Source: Marinobacter sp. F4218 (GTDB taxonomy: Bacteria; Pseudomonadota; Gammaproteobacteria; Pseudomonadales; Oleiphilaceae). Taken from it: DNA of 64,000 bases. The DNA is taken from NCBI RefSeq assembly GCF_019443085.1, contig NZ_JAHZIL010000003.1, positions 1,116,001 through 1,180,000 on the forward strand, read 5' to 3'. A program made the translations under genes and the position numbers. The notes under the pieces are model-generated. The model had not been told where the DNA came from and searched no databases. It saw only the letters and a list, made by a program, of their open reading frames with translations. How positions within the stretch are numbered: the stretch's first letter is position 1; the number at the start of each line of letters is the position of its first letter. Shown here in pieces: positions 1 through 9,092 of this stretch.

Positions 1-261
1 AAAACTACGCACTAGCAGCGTAAGCTGCTAGTCGTCCTGACTGGGTCGCCCGTAGCCCAGAGCAACATCTCAGGACGTCATCGCTTACGGGATGCTCCGT
101 TAGCCAGAGCTCACTGACTAACGGCTAAGATTTAAAGAGATCGCTTCTTGCACCCTGACCTTCGGGTCGCTTGAAGTTAAATCAATAGAAGGACGCTAAG
201 CATGTAGATCCTCAAGGTTGAGTACTGGCGGACGCGGGTTCAATTCCCGCCGTCTCCACCA
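1..261 (+). ncRNA. ssrA: tmRNA, 3' portion (5' end outside window)
   Basis: The window opens inside the proteolysis-tag reading frame. Bases 3-23 read Asn-Tyr-Ala-Leu-Ala-Ala-stop, the normal C-terminus of the tag added to stalled proteins. The pseudoknot region follows, then a tRNA-like 3' end with a T-arm (GGTTCAATTCCCGCC) and encoded CCA at 259-261. tmRNA rescues stalled ribosomes and marks the nascent protein for ClpXP-type proteolysis. Its 3' end is the attachment site of the islands that follow. The 5' part, including the alanine-tRNA-like half, lies upstream of the window. Confidence 0.96.
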
Positions 262-264
262 ACT
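235..264 (+). repeat. Attachment site copy 1 (3' end of ssrA)
   Basis: This 30-base segment covers the T-arm, acceptor strand and CCA of tmRNA plus three bases, and is repeated exactly at 3148-3177. A shorter copy of its last part is at 23248-23262. Tyrosine integrases of the P4 type commonly use tRNA/tmRNA 3' ends and rebuild them on insertion, and one such integrase lies just inside the second copy. Confidence 0.85.
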
Positions 265-270
265 ACCCAG

Positions 271-301
271 AAAAAAGCCCCTGATTTCAGGGGCTTTTTT
301 T
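271..301 (+). terminator. Intrinsic terminator after ssrA
   Basis: A GC stem (AGCCCCTGA / TTTCAGGGGCT) is followed by a run of seven Ts, 10 bases after the tmRNA CCA. Nearly the same hairpin is found at 23271-23300, after the distal attachment copy, so one of the two is probably the ancestral ssrA terminator and the other came with an element. Confidence 0.85.
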
Positions 302-595
302 GTTTATACATCCTGATCAGACAAGGACCAGTCCACACAATGTCCACAGATGTAACGGACCAAGCGTTCGCTCTATTGAAACACCGGTCGGAAGCTTACT
401 GGTGACATCCAAATCGTCGCAGCGAGATCGCGCTGTGCTGTAGTTTGCTAAATTGTCCACGGCGCTGTGTTGTTGTGCGGTTCTATGTGGGCCTCAATTA
501 ACGGAACTCTCTGGATTTTCAGGAACTGTGGTTTTCAGTGTTGCGTTGAAGCGCTGCGGCATCGGGTTCAATATCCGCACCTTGAATAATTGGCT
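302..595. other. Remnant element end with degenerate attachment site
   Basis: No gene was found here. Positions 527-582 resemble 3112-3172, the stretch leading into the second attachment copy: both contain TGTGGTTTTC, then TGTTGC, then ATCGGGTTCAAT. At 527-582 the core has decayed to ATATCCGCACC instead of the intact TTCCCGCCGTCTCCACC. The simplest reading is the scar of an older element end at ssrA, now inactive. The similarity was aligned by eye. Confidence 0.5.
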
Positions 596-2599
596 TCACT
601 GAGTTCGAATGACATCACTCAACCCTTCAATTGCCAGTGAGGATAAGAATTGACGCGCCTCTGTCTGCAAAAAACGGGCGTATGAGGCTGTCAGGTGTAA
701 GTGATCCCTGTAGACGATGTTTGTTCCTTGAAGGGGCTTGCATAGACCGTTCGGGCAGATCACCGAATTGAAATCCATGAAATAGGCATTGGGGATGTCT
801 TCAATTGAGTCCTTGAGCACTTCATCAATTGGGTTTTGGGAAGACAGTGAGACCGAACAATCATTGGCAAAAGCCTCTGACAAAGCAGAGTAGCGAGCCA
901 AACAGCGTGGACCAGACGACCCTAATACCGGGGTGGGAGCAATTACCACTAGATTTGTAGAAGTTTCCGACAGTTCTTGTTGGATTCGCCCGCCAGCATC
1001 TCTCCAGTCATCTTTACTAAAAGGGTAAGTTCGGCTAGAGGAAGTCAACACAAGATCCGGTGACACCCCCTTCAAATATTTCAATGCCTTACGCCTCCAA
1101 GATGCACACTCGGTATACTCACGTTTTATTCGATAATAAACATGGTTCTGATCAACCATCGGACAGGCGGATTTAGTAATGACAAGGAAACGCCAGCCAG
1201 CGTCGGTGAAGATTGATTCAAACGTTGGAAACCATTGAGCGGCAACACTATCTCCCAACAAAACAGCCGTTTTTTCAGCTTGCTGAGTTCCGAAACTGCA
1301 AACTTCAACTTCATCTGATTGAACCGGAGGATCGCACTCCATCGCATAAATTTTGGGTAAATCGCCAAGCGACTTTTCGAATTCAACTATGGTTCCGGAG
1401 TCGCGCCACTCAGAAATCACAACTCCCCACACTCCTCCAAGCGTCAAAAAGGCCAGAAGGAATACAGTACTGCCGGCTAGCACCTCGCGATTTTTGGAAG
1501 ACAAGCGCTCATGGTATCTAATAGGGTTTTCCACCAGAAAATGTGAGGCTAAGGCTAACAACCCAGCCAAAAGCAATAATGCTAAAAGGTAAGCGGCACC
1601 CCCACCAGGAAAAATCAGTTTACCGATAACAAGAACAGGCCAGTGCCAGAGATAGAGAGAATAAGAAATGTCTCCCACAAATTGGACGGGGCGATATCGC
1701 AACCAGCAATCAATAGGATGACTCTTTAAGAGTGCCAATGAGAAAAGAAGAAAGGCCGATCCAAGAGTTGGGAACAACGCCCACCAACCTGGATAAGTTT
1801 TACTCTGATCGATTACTCCGAAGCTGCAGATTAGTAGAAAGAAACCACACCACGCCACGCTACTAAGGAGTAATCGTTTTTGAGCTCTCATTTCGTGCGG
1901 GAAATACCGCTGCCCATTGGCGACTCCAACGAAGGCCACACCGCCCGCCGCAAACTGCCACACACGAGAAATAGGAAGGTAAAAACCCCATTCTGAATGA
2001 AGAAAAGTGACAACAGCGGAGAAGCAAAACCCAAAAATAGCTGTCAGTAGCAAAACGATAAATAGGCGTCTCTTGCTTCTATTACCCTCCTTCCCCGCCC
2101 AGAATCCGCCAATAGCGAACATAACCCAAAAAGGCCAAAACAAATAAAACTGTTCCTCCACGCCCAGTGACCAGGTGTGAAGGAAGACATTTTCTTCTTG
2201 ATTCGGTGAAAAATAATTACTTGAAGAAAACGCGAAGTATAGATTGCTGACCCAGGCAATAGCGCTGAGGGCGGCACCATGCTGCTCGGCTTGATACAAA
2301 GGGCTCATGAAAGTCAAAAGGAATGCACTGACGACTAAAATCATGAGGGCTAGCGCAGGAAATAAACGCTTCAGCCTTCTCGCGTAAAATCCGAGAAAAT
2401 CTATAGATCCTGTTTTGTCTATTTCCCTGACCAGAAGACCAGTTATCAAGTAGCCGGATAGGACAAAGAAAATGTCGACACCAATAAAGCCCGCCTCAAA
2501 AAACTCAAATCCGGCATGAGCTAAAACAACGGCGATTATGGCAACCCCTCTCAACCCCTGGATATAAGGAACGAGCTGAGTTTTTTGCGTTCGGTGCAC
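596..2599 (-). CDS. OafA/OatA-type membrane acyltransferase with SGNH domain
   Basis: The 667-residue protein has the acyltransferase-3 fold: an N-terminal motif of the form YIQGLRGVAI, then about ten hydrophobic helices up to residue ~400 with the conserved FFVLSGYL. A periplasmic SGNH hydrolase-like domain follows, with the GDS nucleophile near residue 447 and a DxxH motif near residue 633. Such proteins O-acetylate lipopolysaccharide O-antigen, exopolysaccharide or peptidoglycan at the inner membrane. The start is a GTG preceded by AGGAAAA. It is the only intact gene of the left accessory segment, so it is probably cargo that alters surface glycans, for example against phage adsorption; that role is inferred. 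Confidence 0.88.
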   Translation of the reverse strand: MHRTQKTQLVPYIQGLRGVAIIAVVLAHAGFEFFEAGFIGVDIFFVLSGYLITGLLVREIDKTGSIDFLGFYARRLKRLFPALALMILVVSAFLLTFMSPLYQAEQHGAALSAIAWVSNLYFAFSSSNYFSPNQEENVFLHTWSLGVEEQFYLFWPFWVMFAIGGFWAGKEGNRSKRRLFIVLLLTAIFGFCFSAVVTFLHSEWGFYLPISRVWQFAAGGVAFVGVANGQRYFPHEMRAQKRLLLSSVAWCGFFLLICSFGVIDQSKTYPGWWALFPTLGSAFLLFSLALLKSHPIDCWLRYRPVQFVGDISYSLYLWHWPVLVIGKLIFPGGGAAYLLALLLLAGLLALASHFLVENPIRYHERLSSKNREVLAGSTVFLLAFLTLGGVWGVVISEWRDSGTIVEFEKSLGDLPKIYAMECDPPVQSDEVEVCSFGTQQAEKTAVLLGDSVAAQWFPTFESIFTDAGWRFLVITKSACPMVDQNHVYYRIKREYTECASWRRKALKYLKGVSPDLVLTSSSRTYPFSKDDWRDAGGRIQQELSETSTNLVVIAPTPVLGSSGPRCLARYSALSEAFANDCSVSLSSQNPIDEVLKDSIEDIPNAYFMDFNSVICPNGLCKPLQGTNIVYRDHLHLTASYARFLQTEARQFLSSLAIEGLSDVIRTQ

Positions 2600-3147
2600 G
2601 ATACGGTTTTCCTAACTTAGACTATTTTGAATACTCTCGGATCATTTGGTCTCCGAACTGGGAGGATTCTACTGAAAGGATAAATCGAGAGAGCAAGGCA
2701 AATTAGCCACGCCAAAAGCTCCCGAGGGGGTGCCAAGAGAAATTCACTAAGCTTTAATCCAGCTTTGAACCGAGAGCGTACCGTCACGTCGATCAATAAT
2801 AAAGGAAGTAGGTAAAAGGAACACCGACGACTCCACAAATTTTCCCCTCGAACTCCGCGCCTTTGAAAACTGATAACGCTAAACAAAGTTTGTTCAACTA
2901 CTCCCTTGGTCGATACTGTCGAATAGCAGTGTGAGCTCATCTATACTGACCTGAATCTCAGCAACTTCTTATGGGTAAATAGATAGCAGCCTACAGTTCT
3001 CCCGTTCCGCCATCCGCTTCTGTCAGGTGTCAACAAAGTGTCAACGGGGTTGTGCTGATGTGTGGTTATCAGTGGGAATGGATTTTTATAAGTAGCTGTT
3101 CCAAAGGTAATTGTGGTTTTCTGTGTTGCTTTGAAACCCTGAAACAT
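2600..3147. other. Gene-free stretch before second attachment copy
   Basis: Short open frames occur but none has a good ribosome site or a recognisable product. The right part (about 3046-3147) resembles the decayed stretch at 465-560 and is probably the arm of an integrated element. The acyltransferase promoter should lie in the left part. Confidence 0.5.
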
Positions 3148-3177
3148 CGGGTTCAATTCCCGCCGTCTCCACCAACT
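3148..3177 (+). repeat. Attachment site copy 2
   Basis: An exact 30-base copy of 235-264. It marks the junction between the left acyltransferase segment and the right 20-kb island. An imperfect inverted repeat (GAATTCCCGGG / CCCGGAATTC) starts 3 bases downstream at 3181-3206, followed by a terminator. Confidence 0.85.
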
Positions 3178-3217
3178 TCAGAATTCCCGGGACCACCCCG
3201 GAATTCAAAAACCCTCG

Positions 3218-3246
3218 AAAAGCCCCGTTTTACGGGGCTTTTTTCG
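3218..3246 (+). terminator. Intrinsic terminator after attachment copy 2
   Basis: The stem AAAAGCCCCGT / ACGGGGCTTTT is followed by a T-run. It differs from the ssrA terminator but sits at the same relative position, as if the island carries a terminator to keep tmRNA correctly ended after insertion. Confidence 0.8.
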
Positions 3247-3298
3247 TATGCCCCCTTCCTCACAGTTCTCGACTCTTCCGCTAGAATCCCGAATCACT

Positions 3299-3322
3299 TC
3301 GGGGTATCTTTGGGGGTACTTT
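3299..3322. repeat. Putative integrase arm-type sites, left island end
   Basis: The sequence GGGGTATCTTTGGGGGTACT nearly matches GGGGTATTTTTGGGGGTACT at the right end of the island (about 23167-23186). A partial inverted copy (GATACCCCCAAG) follows at 3339-3350. Short repeats near both attachment sites are typical binding sites for the N-terminal domain of P4-type integrases. The functional assignment is inferred. Confidence 0.55.
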
Positions 3323-3377
3323 GGGGATCAGGGAATCAGATACCCCCAAGCCACACCTCCAGCGTGGAGATTGGGCC

Positions 3378-4625
3378 GTGGGCAGAACCGTGAACAAGCT
3401 GACCGAAAACACCGTCAAGCACGCTCGCTTCGACAAGTATGGCAAACGGACCAAGTTGGCCGATGGCGGCGGATTGTACCTGGATGTTCAGCAGGCCGGT
3501 CGGTATTGGCGGATGAAATACCGCTTTGGCGGCAAAGAGAAATTGCTGGCGTTGGGCGTATACCCGGACGTCCCCCTGAAGCAGGCCCGCACCAGACGTG
3601 ATGAGGCCAAGCGCCTGTTGGCGGAAGGGATCGACCCAATTACCTTCCGAAACACCAACCGAAGACAGCGAGTCGAGGCCGCGGCCAACACCTTCAAAAC
3701 CGTGGCGCTGGAATGGCTGGAGCACGTGCACAAGAAATCGGTCGGCGAGTCTACATCCGGCAGAAACGAACGTCGCCTGGAGATGTACGCCTACCCCAAG
3801 CTGGGCCGCGTACCGGTATCCGAGATTGAGCCACCCGACGTCCTAACGGTCCTGCGGGACATCGAAAAGACGGGGCACCTGGACAGCGCCCACCGGGTGA
3901 AGACCCTCATCGGCCAAGTGTTTCGCTACGCCGTCAGCACAGGTCGGGCCAAGCGCGACGTCACCGCCGACCTTCGTGGCATCCTCCCCCCGCCGAAGCC
4001 GAAGCATCACGCCGCCATCGTCACCCCCGAGGAAATAGCCAAGCTCTTAATCCTGTTCGACAGCTACTGGGGCACGCCGACGGTGTACCTGGCCCTGAAA
4101 ATTTCGCCCTACGTGTTTCTGCGCCCCGGCGATCTTCGCACCATGCGCTGGGACGAGATTGATTGGGAAGACGCCATATGGGCACGAGAAAAAACGAAAA
4201 ACGGCGAAGCCTTCATCGTCCCCCTGGCCCGTCAGGTCATTGAACTGCTACGACAGCTCCAGCAGATCAACGGCAGGTCCGAATGGGTGTTTCCGAACGG
4301 CCATAGCCGGAAGCGACCCATGAGTGACAATGCCGTGAACTCCGCGCTGAAACGCTTGGAGCAGCGCGACGTCATGACCCCGCACGGGTTTCGTGCAATG
4401 GCCAGAACCGTGCTGGCCGAACGCCTGGGATTCAAAACTGAAATCATCGAAATGCAGCTGGCTCATCGCGTAAGAGACGTTCACGGCAGAGCCTATAACC
4501 GCACCACGTGGCTGCCGGAACGCCGGACCATGATGCAGTCCTGGGCCGACTACCTTGATGATCTGAAAAAGCAAGATGAGAACGCATCAGCAACTTACCA
4601 AGCGCCCAGGCCCGAAACAATTTAG
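3378..4625 (+). CDS. P4-type tyrosine integrase
   Basis: This 415-residue site-specific recombinase would insert and excise the island at ssrA. It has the N-terminal arm-binding DUF4102-like domain (LADGGGLYLDV), a core-binding SAM-like region, and a C-terminal catalytic domain. Catalytic residues seen are Arg in LRPGDLR (~248), HGFR (~335), LAHR (~360) and the Tyr nucleophile in AYNRTTW (~372), so it looks intact. The GTG start was chosen because GTGGAGA lies 7 bases upstream; the GTG at 3390 is an alternative. It lies next to attachment copy 2 and reads into the island. Confidence 0.93.
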   Translation: MGRTVNKLTENTVKHARFDKYGKRTKLADGGGLYLDVQQAGRYWRMKYRFGGKEKLLALGVYPDVPLKQARTRRDEAKRLLAEGIDPITFRNTNRRQRVEAAANTFKTVALEWLEHVHKKSVGESTSGRNERRLEMYAYPKLGRVPVSEIEPPDVLTVLRDIEKTGHLDSAHRVKTLIGQVFRYAVSTGRAKRDVTADLRGILPPPKPKHHAAIVTPEEIAKLLILFDSYWGTPTVYLALKISPYVFLRPGDLRTMRWDEIDWEDAIWAREKTKNGEAFIVPLARQVIELLRQLQQINGRSEWVFPNGHSRKRPMSDNAVNSALKRLEQRDVMTPHGFRAMARTVLAERLGFKTEIIEMQLAHRVRDVHGRAYNRTTWLPERRTMMQSWADYLDDLKKQDENASATYQAPRPETI

Positions 4626-4706
4626 ACCGGCCCCGTACCGGCCCACACGGCAACGGTCATCCTACCCGACTGACCTCAATCCTTTTACGCTGCAGTAGGA
4701 GATGCA

Positions 4707-5795
4707 ATGTCACCCAAGCTTTGGAAACTAAAAGAGAGTTTAGCCCTGGAGGAAGCAGCCAAGTGCCTGTCCATACTGCTCAACGAAGAGGTCACAACCA
4801 GAGACCTTCTGGAGCTTTCATTGAAGGGCCTCCTCATCCTGTCGATGAAGCTTGAGAACAGGTGTCTTGCCTTCGTTGGGGTTAAACGCCCATTACATGA
4901 CGCGACGCTTCTAAAAATACGAGCACCAGCGACGGGATCTGACCCCGAATTGGAAGAAATGCAGGGCAGTGAAAAACAGGCCTTCCTCACAGCCTTTACG
5001 GAGAGAGTGCAGCAAATTGATCACGCGACCGACGATACCGCCGAACAAACTGCTTTCATCTTAAACCAAGTGGCGCGTCAGACGGCGGGCAATGCGCCGA
5101 TCGACTACACGGTCGGATTTAAAGAAGACGTCCTGCCGGGCTACAGCGGGGTTCTGGAGTATGAATCCGCCCCCCCTCGACGCATCAGCGGCCTGTGGGA
5201 TCTTTCTATGCTGGGCACGGAGCGTATAGAAATAAAGAACATGCTCCTAGGCGACGGCACTGTCTTTTTTCCTTCAGTGCGATGCTACGGGATCATGCTC
5301 AAACAGCCATCAACCAATCAATGGGCCCATCTGTGCAAGCCATGTGAAGGCCCATCAACCTCAGATGGAACGTATGCTCTTTTCAGCGTTCCTGCCGATG
5401 CAGAACCGGACGACACCAGGTACTTGCCAAATATACACCTCCCGGAACGTGAGCAACTGGTCATTCGTCGTGAAGAACTTCAACGCTTTGCCGATTCATT
5501 GAGCGAACCAGAAACTACTGAGGATGAACCCGCCAACCAGCTGAAAACCCTACCCAGTGATTTCCGCGCACTTTACGACAGCTTGGCGGAACTACCCTAT
5601 TTTGACCTGGCAGGTCTCGCTTGGCGGAAATTCTGGAGGGGCCGGCGCCTCAACGATGGCCATCAATACCCATCAAACGCCGAAGTGTCACTCTGGCTCG
5701 TGGAGCACCCCGTGGGTCCCTCAAAAAACTTAGCCGACGCCATCGCAACAATGATCCGTCCCGATTGGGCCCCTTCAGGCCGCAGGCCCAATTGA
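4707..5795 (+). CDS. Hypothetical island protein with excisionase-like N-terminus
   Basis: The protein has 362 residues and no family I can name firmly. The first ~60 residues (LALEEAAKCLSILL, then LLELSLKGLLILS) resemble the short winged-helix segment at the start of many integrase-linked hypothetical proteins in Pseudomonas- and Marinobacter-type islands. The middle is beta-rich and the C-terminus (FDLAGLAWRKFW) is charged. A good AGGAG lies before the ATG. It sits 81 bases after the integrase on the same strand, which suggests a role in island maintenance or control; this is inferred from position only. Confidence 0.75.
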   Translation: MSPKLWKLKESLALEEAAKCLSILLNEEVTTRDLLELSLKGLLILSMKLENRCLAFVGVKRPLHDATLLKIRAPATGSDPELEEMQGSEKQAFLTAFTERVQQIDHATDDTAEQTAFILNQVARQTAGNAPIDYTVGFKEDVLPGYSGVLEYESAPPRRISGLWDLSMLGTERIEIKNMLLGDGTVFFPSVRCYGIMLKQPSTNQWAHLCKPCEGPSTSDGTYALFSVPADAEPDDTRYLPNIHLPEREQLVIRREELQRFADSLSEPETTEDEPANQLKTLPSDFRALYDSLAELPYFDLAGLAWRKFWRGRRLNDGHQYPSNAEVSLWLVEHPVGPSKNLADAIATMIRPDWAPSGRRPN

Positions 5796-5944
5796 GCTGA
5801 AGAATGCTTTAACCATTTCGGGCCAGTAATCACGGGGCTTTTGGCCGACCTTTCACATTTTGACTTAAACCATTCAGCTATTTCCGACTCTTCGGTCATC
5901 AGAGGATTAACCCCCACCTAACGGGAACAAAGGGGTAATCCTAA

Positions 5945-6172
5945 ATGACCGGACTTTCGCAATCTCCAGAAACCACCCAGTCACACATCGACCGCATGCT
6001 TCGCCGACCTGAAGTCGAGTCCATTACCGGCCGAAGTCGCAGTGCAATCTATGAAGGTATAGCCAATGGAACATTCCCTAGGCCAGTAAGAATCGGAGCC
6101 CGAGCCGTAGCGTGGCCGGAGTCGGTCATCCGTCAATGGATTGCAGACCGCATGGAAGGGGGGCAGGCATGA
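5945..6172 (+). CDS. AlpA-family DNA-binding regulator
   Basis: The 75-residue protein has the MerR-like helix-turn-helix of AlpA (CP4-57) regulators: RRPEVESITGRSRSAIYE, then GTFPRPVRIGARAVAWPES and a closing IRQWI. AlpA proteins activate integrase or excision genes of P4-like elements. It overlaps the next gene by ATGA, so the regulator and the Toprim/DUF927 genes are probably one operon. AGGGG precedes the start. Confidence 0.9.
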   Translation: MTGLSQSPETTQSHIDRMLRRPEVESITGRSRSAIYEGIANGTFPRPVRIGARAVAWPESVIRQWIADRMEGGQA

Positions 6173-7194
6173 AAAAAGCGCCTGCCACCGAAGCAGCAAA
6201 GCGCCAAGCCCAGCGCCAGCATACCAAAGCTCAGTCCTACGAACACAGAGGAGATCATAAGTGCCACAGCACACTCGACAGCTACGCTGAACGGATTGAA
6301 GACATCCGCACGACCTTACTGGCGGCAGGGATAGAACTCGCCCACCCTGACGCCCTCGGGTCATACTTGAGCAGCGCAAAGGATCGGGTGTTCCGCTTCG
6401 CCACAGCCGGTAAACCTCACCACAGAAACGGCTGGATAATCGCCTACCATGATCGTGGCCTGCCATTTGTTTTGCTGGCGGGTGACTGGAGCACCGGAGC
6501 CGAAACAAAGTGGGTCGCCGGTACCGCAGACAGCCTAAGCCAAGCTGAGCAACGAAAACTTCAACGGCGGCTGAAGGAAGCTCGCCAGGCGAGAGAGTCA
6601 GAACGGGCCTGCCAATGGGAGCGCACAGCCGCCGCAGCTGCCCGTATCTGGCACTCCTGTACCCCGGCTGAGCCCAACCACCCCTACCTATTGGGCAAAA
6701 ATATAAAGCCTTTCAGCGCCCGCGAGCAGGCCGGAAACCTCGTGCTACTGCTGACCGATTTCACCGGTAAGGCGTGGAGCCTTCAAACCATCGACGCGGC
6801 TGGTAACAAGCGCCTTATGGCCGGCGGACAGAAAACCGGACATTTCATTGTGGTGAGCGGCCCGTACTACCCAACCCGCGTTTTGATATGCGAAGGCTTT
6901 TCGACTGGCTGCACCTTGGCGGAACTTGACCCAACCGCCCTGGTACTGGCCGCCATAGATTGCTTCAACCTCAAAACAGTAGCCACCGGTGCCCGTAACC
7001 GCTGGCCTAATGCCGACCTGATTGTTTGCGGAGACGATGATCGCCTGACATTAGGCAACCCAGGCGCGACAGCCGCTCGGGCGGCAGCGCTGGCAGCCAG
7101 AGCCAGGCTTGCACTACCTGAGTGGCCACCAAATGCTCCGCTTGATCTTTCCGATTTCAACGACCTGCAAAACTGGATGAGGGGGCGGCAATGA
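6169..7194 (+). CDS. Toprim-domain primase-like protein
   Basis: A 341-residue protein with a C-terminal Toprim domain: CEGFSTG at about 241 (catalytic Glu) and CGDDDR at about 287 (metal-binding Asp cluster). The N-terminal region (GYLSSAKD-type, WIIAYHDRG) resembles the N-terminus of P4/plasmid primase-like proteins. The start overlaps the stop of the AlpA gene (ATGA), and the stop overlaps the next gene the same way. Toprim proteins make primers or cut DNA; paired with the DUF927 ATPase it probably serves element replication or copy control. The N-terminal zinc domain of full primases is not evident. Confidence 0.82.
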   Translation: MKKAPATEAAKRQAQRQHTKAQSYEHRGDHKCHSTLDSYAERIEDIRTTLLAAGIELAHPDALGSYLSSAKDRVFRFATAGKPHHRNGWIIAYHDRGLPFVLLAGDWSTGAETKWVAGTADSLSQAEQRKLQRRLKEARQARESERACQWERTAAAAARIWHSCTPAEPNHPYLLGKNIKPFSAREQAGNLVLLLTDFTGKAWSLQTIDAAGNKRLMAGGQKTGHFIVVSGPYYPTRVLICEGFSTGCTLAELDPTALVLAAIDCFNLKTVATGARNRWPNADLIVCGDDDRLTLGNPGATAARAAALAARARLALPEWPPNAPLDLSDFNDLQNWMRGRQ

Positions 7195-9092
7195 AACAGG
7201 ACGCGCATGATGCCCAGCGAACAGAGGGAACAGAGGGAACAACCCATAAAAATTCCGACTCCAGCGTTCTCCCGTCCAGCCAGACAGGGAGAACTGAGGG
7301 AACGAGCAGCTCACCTGTAGATGCCCAGCCGCCCCCCCGATATTTCGAAGAGCAGCAACCCGAGCAACTTACAGAGCTCGACATCAGTCGCCCATCTTTC
7401 GAGAACCACCTCAACGAGTTCATCCTCAACGGAACGCATTTCAAGCCTGGACTCTATTGGCATGGCAAAACCACTTCCAGGGGGAACAATGAAGCAGAGC
7501 CGGTGGATACGTGGATAAGTACCCCACTTGAAGCGGTGGCAGAAACCCGGGACGAGATCGGTCGCGGCTACGGGTTGATGCTTCGCTTTTGGGACTCACA
7601 AGGTGGGGTTAAAGAATGGGCTGCACCGCTGCACATGCTAAAAGGAAGCGGCGAAGAACTTCGCGGCGAACTGCTAGACAACGGCGCCAGGATCAACCCG
7701 AAGGCACAACGACTGCTCTGTGAATGGATGATGGAGCAGTACCCGCCCACTCGGGTCATCGCGGCGACTCGAACCGGCTGGAACCGTGACAACACAGCTT
7801 TTGTACTGCCAGGCCGGACCATCGGGGAAGACAGCTACCGCTTCCAGTCTGAACACGCCGCCCACGATGCCTACCTGGAGCGGGGCACCTTGGAAGGCTG
7901 GCGGGAAAACGTGAGCGTACTCTGCAAAGACAACCCTCTGCTGATCCTGGCGGTGTCTTGCGCATTATCTGCGCCACTGCTGAAGGTGGTTGCCCAGAAG
8001 GAGACCGGAGGCGCGGGACTGCACCTTGTAGGCGATTCATCAAAGGGCAAAACAACGGCACTTCAAGTCGCTGCCAGCGTTTGGGGGAGCCCGGGCTATG
8101 TAATGACGTGGCGTGGAACCGGCAATGGCCTCGAAGCCACTGCCGCCGCCCGCAACGACACGCTGCTGCCCCTGGACGAAATTAGTGAGAGCAACCCTAA
8201 CGAAATCGGGAAGATGGTGTATGCCCTGGCGAATGGCCAGGGAAAACAGCGCGCTCAACGAACTGGTGGGGCCAGAGAGTCACAGCACTGGCGAATTATG
8301 CTCCTATCCAGCGGAGAGCGGACTCTGAACGCGCACATGGGTGAAGCCAACCAAAAAGTGAAGGCCGGCCAAGGGGCTCGGCTACTGGACATTCCGGCCA
8401 CCTCTCGCCAATACGGCTTATTCGACCACCTGCACAACCACGAATCGCCCCGTGCGCTGGCGGACTACTTAAAGCAGGCCGCGAACCAGAATCACGGACA
8501 TACGGGCCCTGCCTTTGTGGCGGAGCTGCTTGACGATACGAGGGACTTGAAGGACCAGTATGCTCAGCTCATGAAGGCCGAGGAGTTCACTGGTCGCGAT
8601 GGTCTTGAGTCGCGGGCCGCGGCCACCTTTGCCCTGATTGCCATGGCCGGGGAGTTGGCCACTCACTATGGGCTGACAGGCTGGGTATCCGGGGATGCTA
8701 TCTCGGTCTCCTTGGAAATGTTCGAAACCTGGCGAGAAAACCGAGGATCGAGCCAGAACGAAGACGAACAGATACTCGCCGGCATACGAGAGTTTATCGC
8801 CAAACACGGCAGCGCCCGCTTCGTGCCAAAAGACACACCAGAGGTGGGCCAAGTCATGAGAGACAGGGCCGGATTCCGCGTCGACCAAGCTCTAGGGCGG
8901 GTCTACCTATTCTTCAGTCATGCATTGAAAGAGGCCGCCAGCGGCTTCGATCTCAAAAGGATTCTGGCCGCGCTCGAGCGCGCCGGGTGGATCGTTGACC
9001 ACGACACCGGGAAGAAATCGAAAAAAACCCGCATAGGGAATGACACCGTTGGCCTGTACTGGGTTAGACCAAAAGCGGGGGCGGACGAATGA
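7191..9092 (+). CDS. DUF927 helicase-like ATPase
   Basis: The 633-residue protein belongs to the DUF927 group of island and phage proteins related to replicative helicases. Walker A is GDSSKGKTT (~280) and Walker B-like LPLDEIS is near 327; a conserved RMGTGNGLE-type segment (RGTGNGLEATA) lies between them. The first ~70 residues are polar with TEGTEGT repeats and look disordered. ATGA overlaps join it to the Toprim gene upstream and to the zinc-cluster gene downstream. It likely unwinds DNA during element replication, as inferred from the family and the primase-like neighbour. Confidence 0.85.
   Translation: MKQDAHDAQRTEGTEGTTHKNSDSSVLPSSQTGRTEGTSSSPVDAQPPPRYFEEQQPEQLTELDISRPSFENHLNEFILNGTHFKPGLYWHGKTTSRGNNEAEPVDTWISTPLEAVAETRDEIGRGYGLMLRFWDSQGGVKEWAAPLHMLKGSGEELRGELLDNGARINPKAQRLLCEWMMEQYPPTRVIAATRTGWNRDNTAFVLPGRTIGEDSYRFQSEHAAHDAYLERGTLEGWRENVSVLCKDNPLLILAVSCALSAPLLKVVAQKETGGAGLHLVGDSSKGKTTALQVAASVWGSPGYVMTWRGTGNGLEATAAARNDTLLPLDEISESNPNEIGKMVYALANGQGKQRAQRTGGARESQHWRIMLLSSGERTLNAHMGEANQKVKAGQGARLLDIPATSRQYGLFDHLHNHESPRALADYLKQAANQNHGHTGPAFVAELLDDTRDLKDQYAQLMKAEEFTGRDGLESRAAATFALIAMAGELATHYGLTGWVSGDAISVSLEMFETWRENRGSSQNEDEQILAGIREFIAKHGSARFVPKDTPEVGQVMRDRAGFRVDQALGRVYLFFSHALKEAASGFDLKRILAALERAGWIVDHDTGKKSKKTRIGNDTVGLYWVRPKAGADE

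Noticed and set aside
235..264. A separate tRNA gene at the attachment copies 3148 and 23248
   Set aside because: Only the T-arm and acceptor 3' end are present; no complete cloverleaf precedes them, so they are attachment repeats.
2617..3156. Two short minus-strand frames before attachment copy 2
   Set aside because: There is no ribosome site or recognisable product and the composition is not protein-like.
3181..3206. CRISPR-like repeat at GAATTCCCGGG/CCCGGAATTC
   Set aside because: It is a single inverted repeat with no regularly spaced copies. No CRISPR array was seen anywhere in the window.
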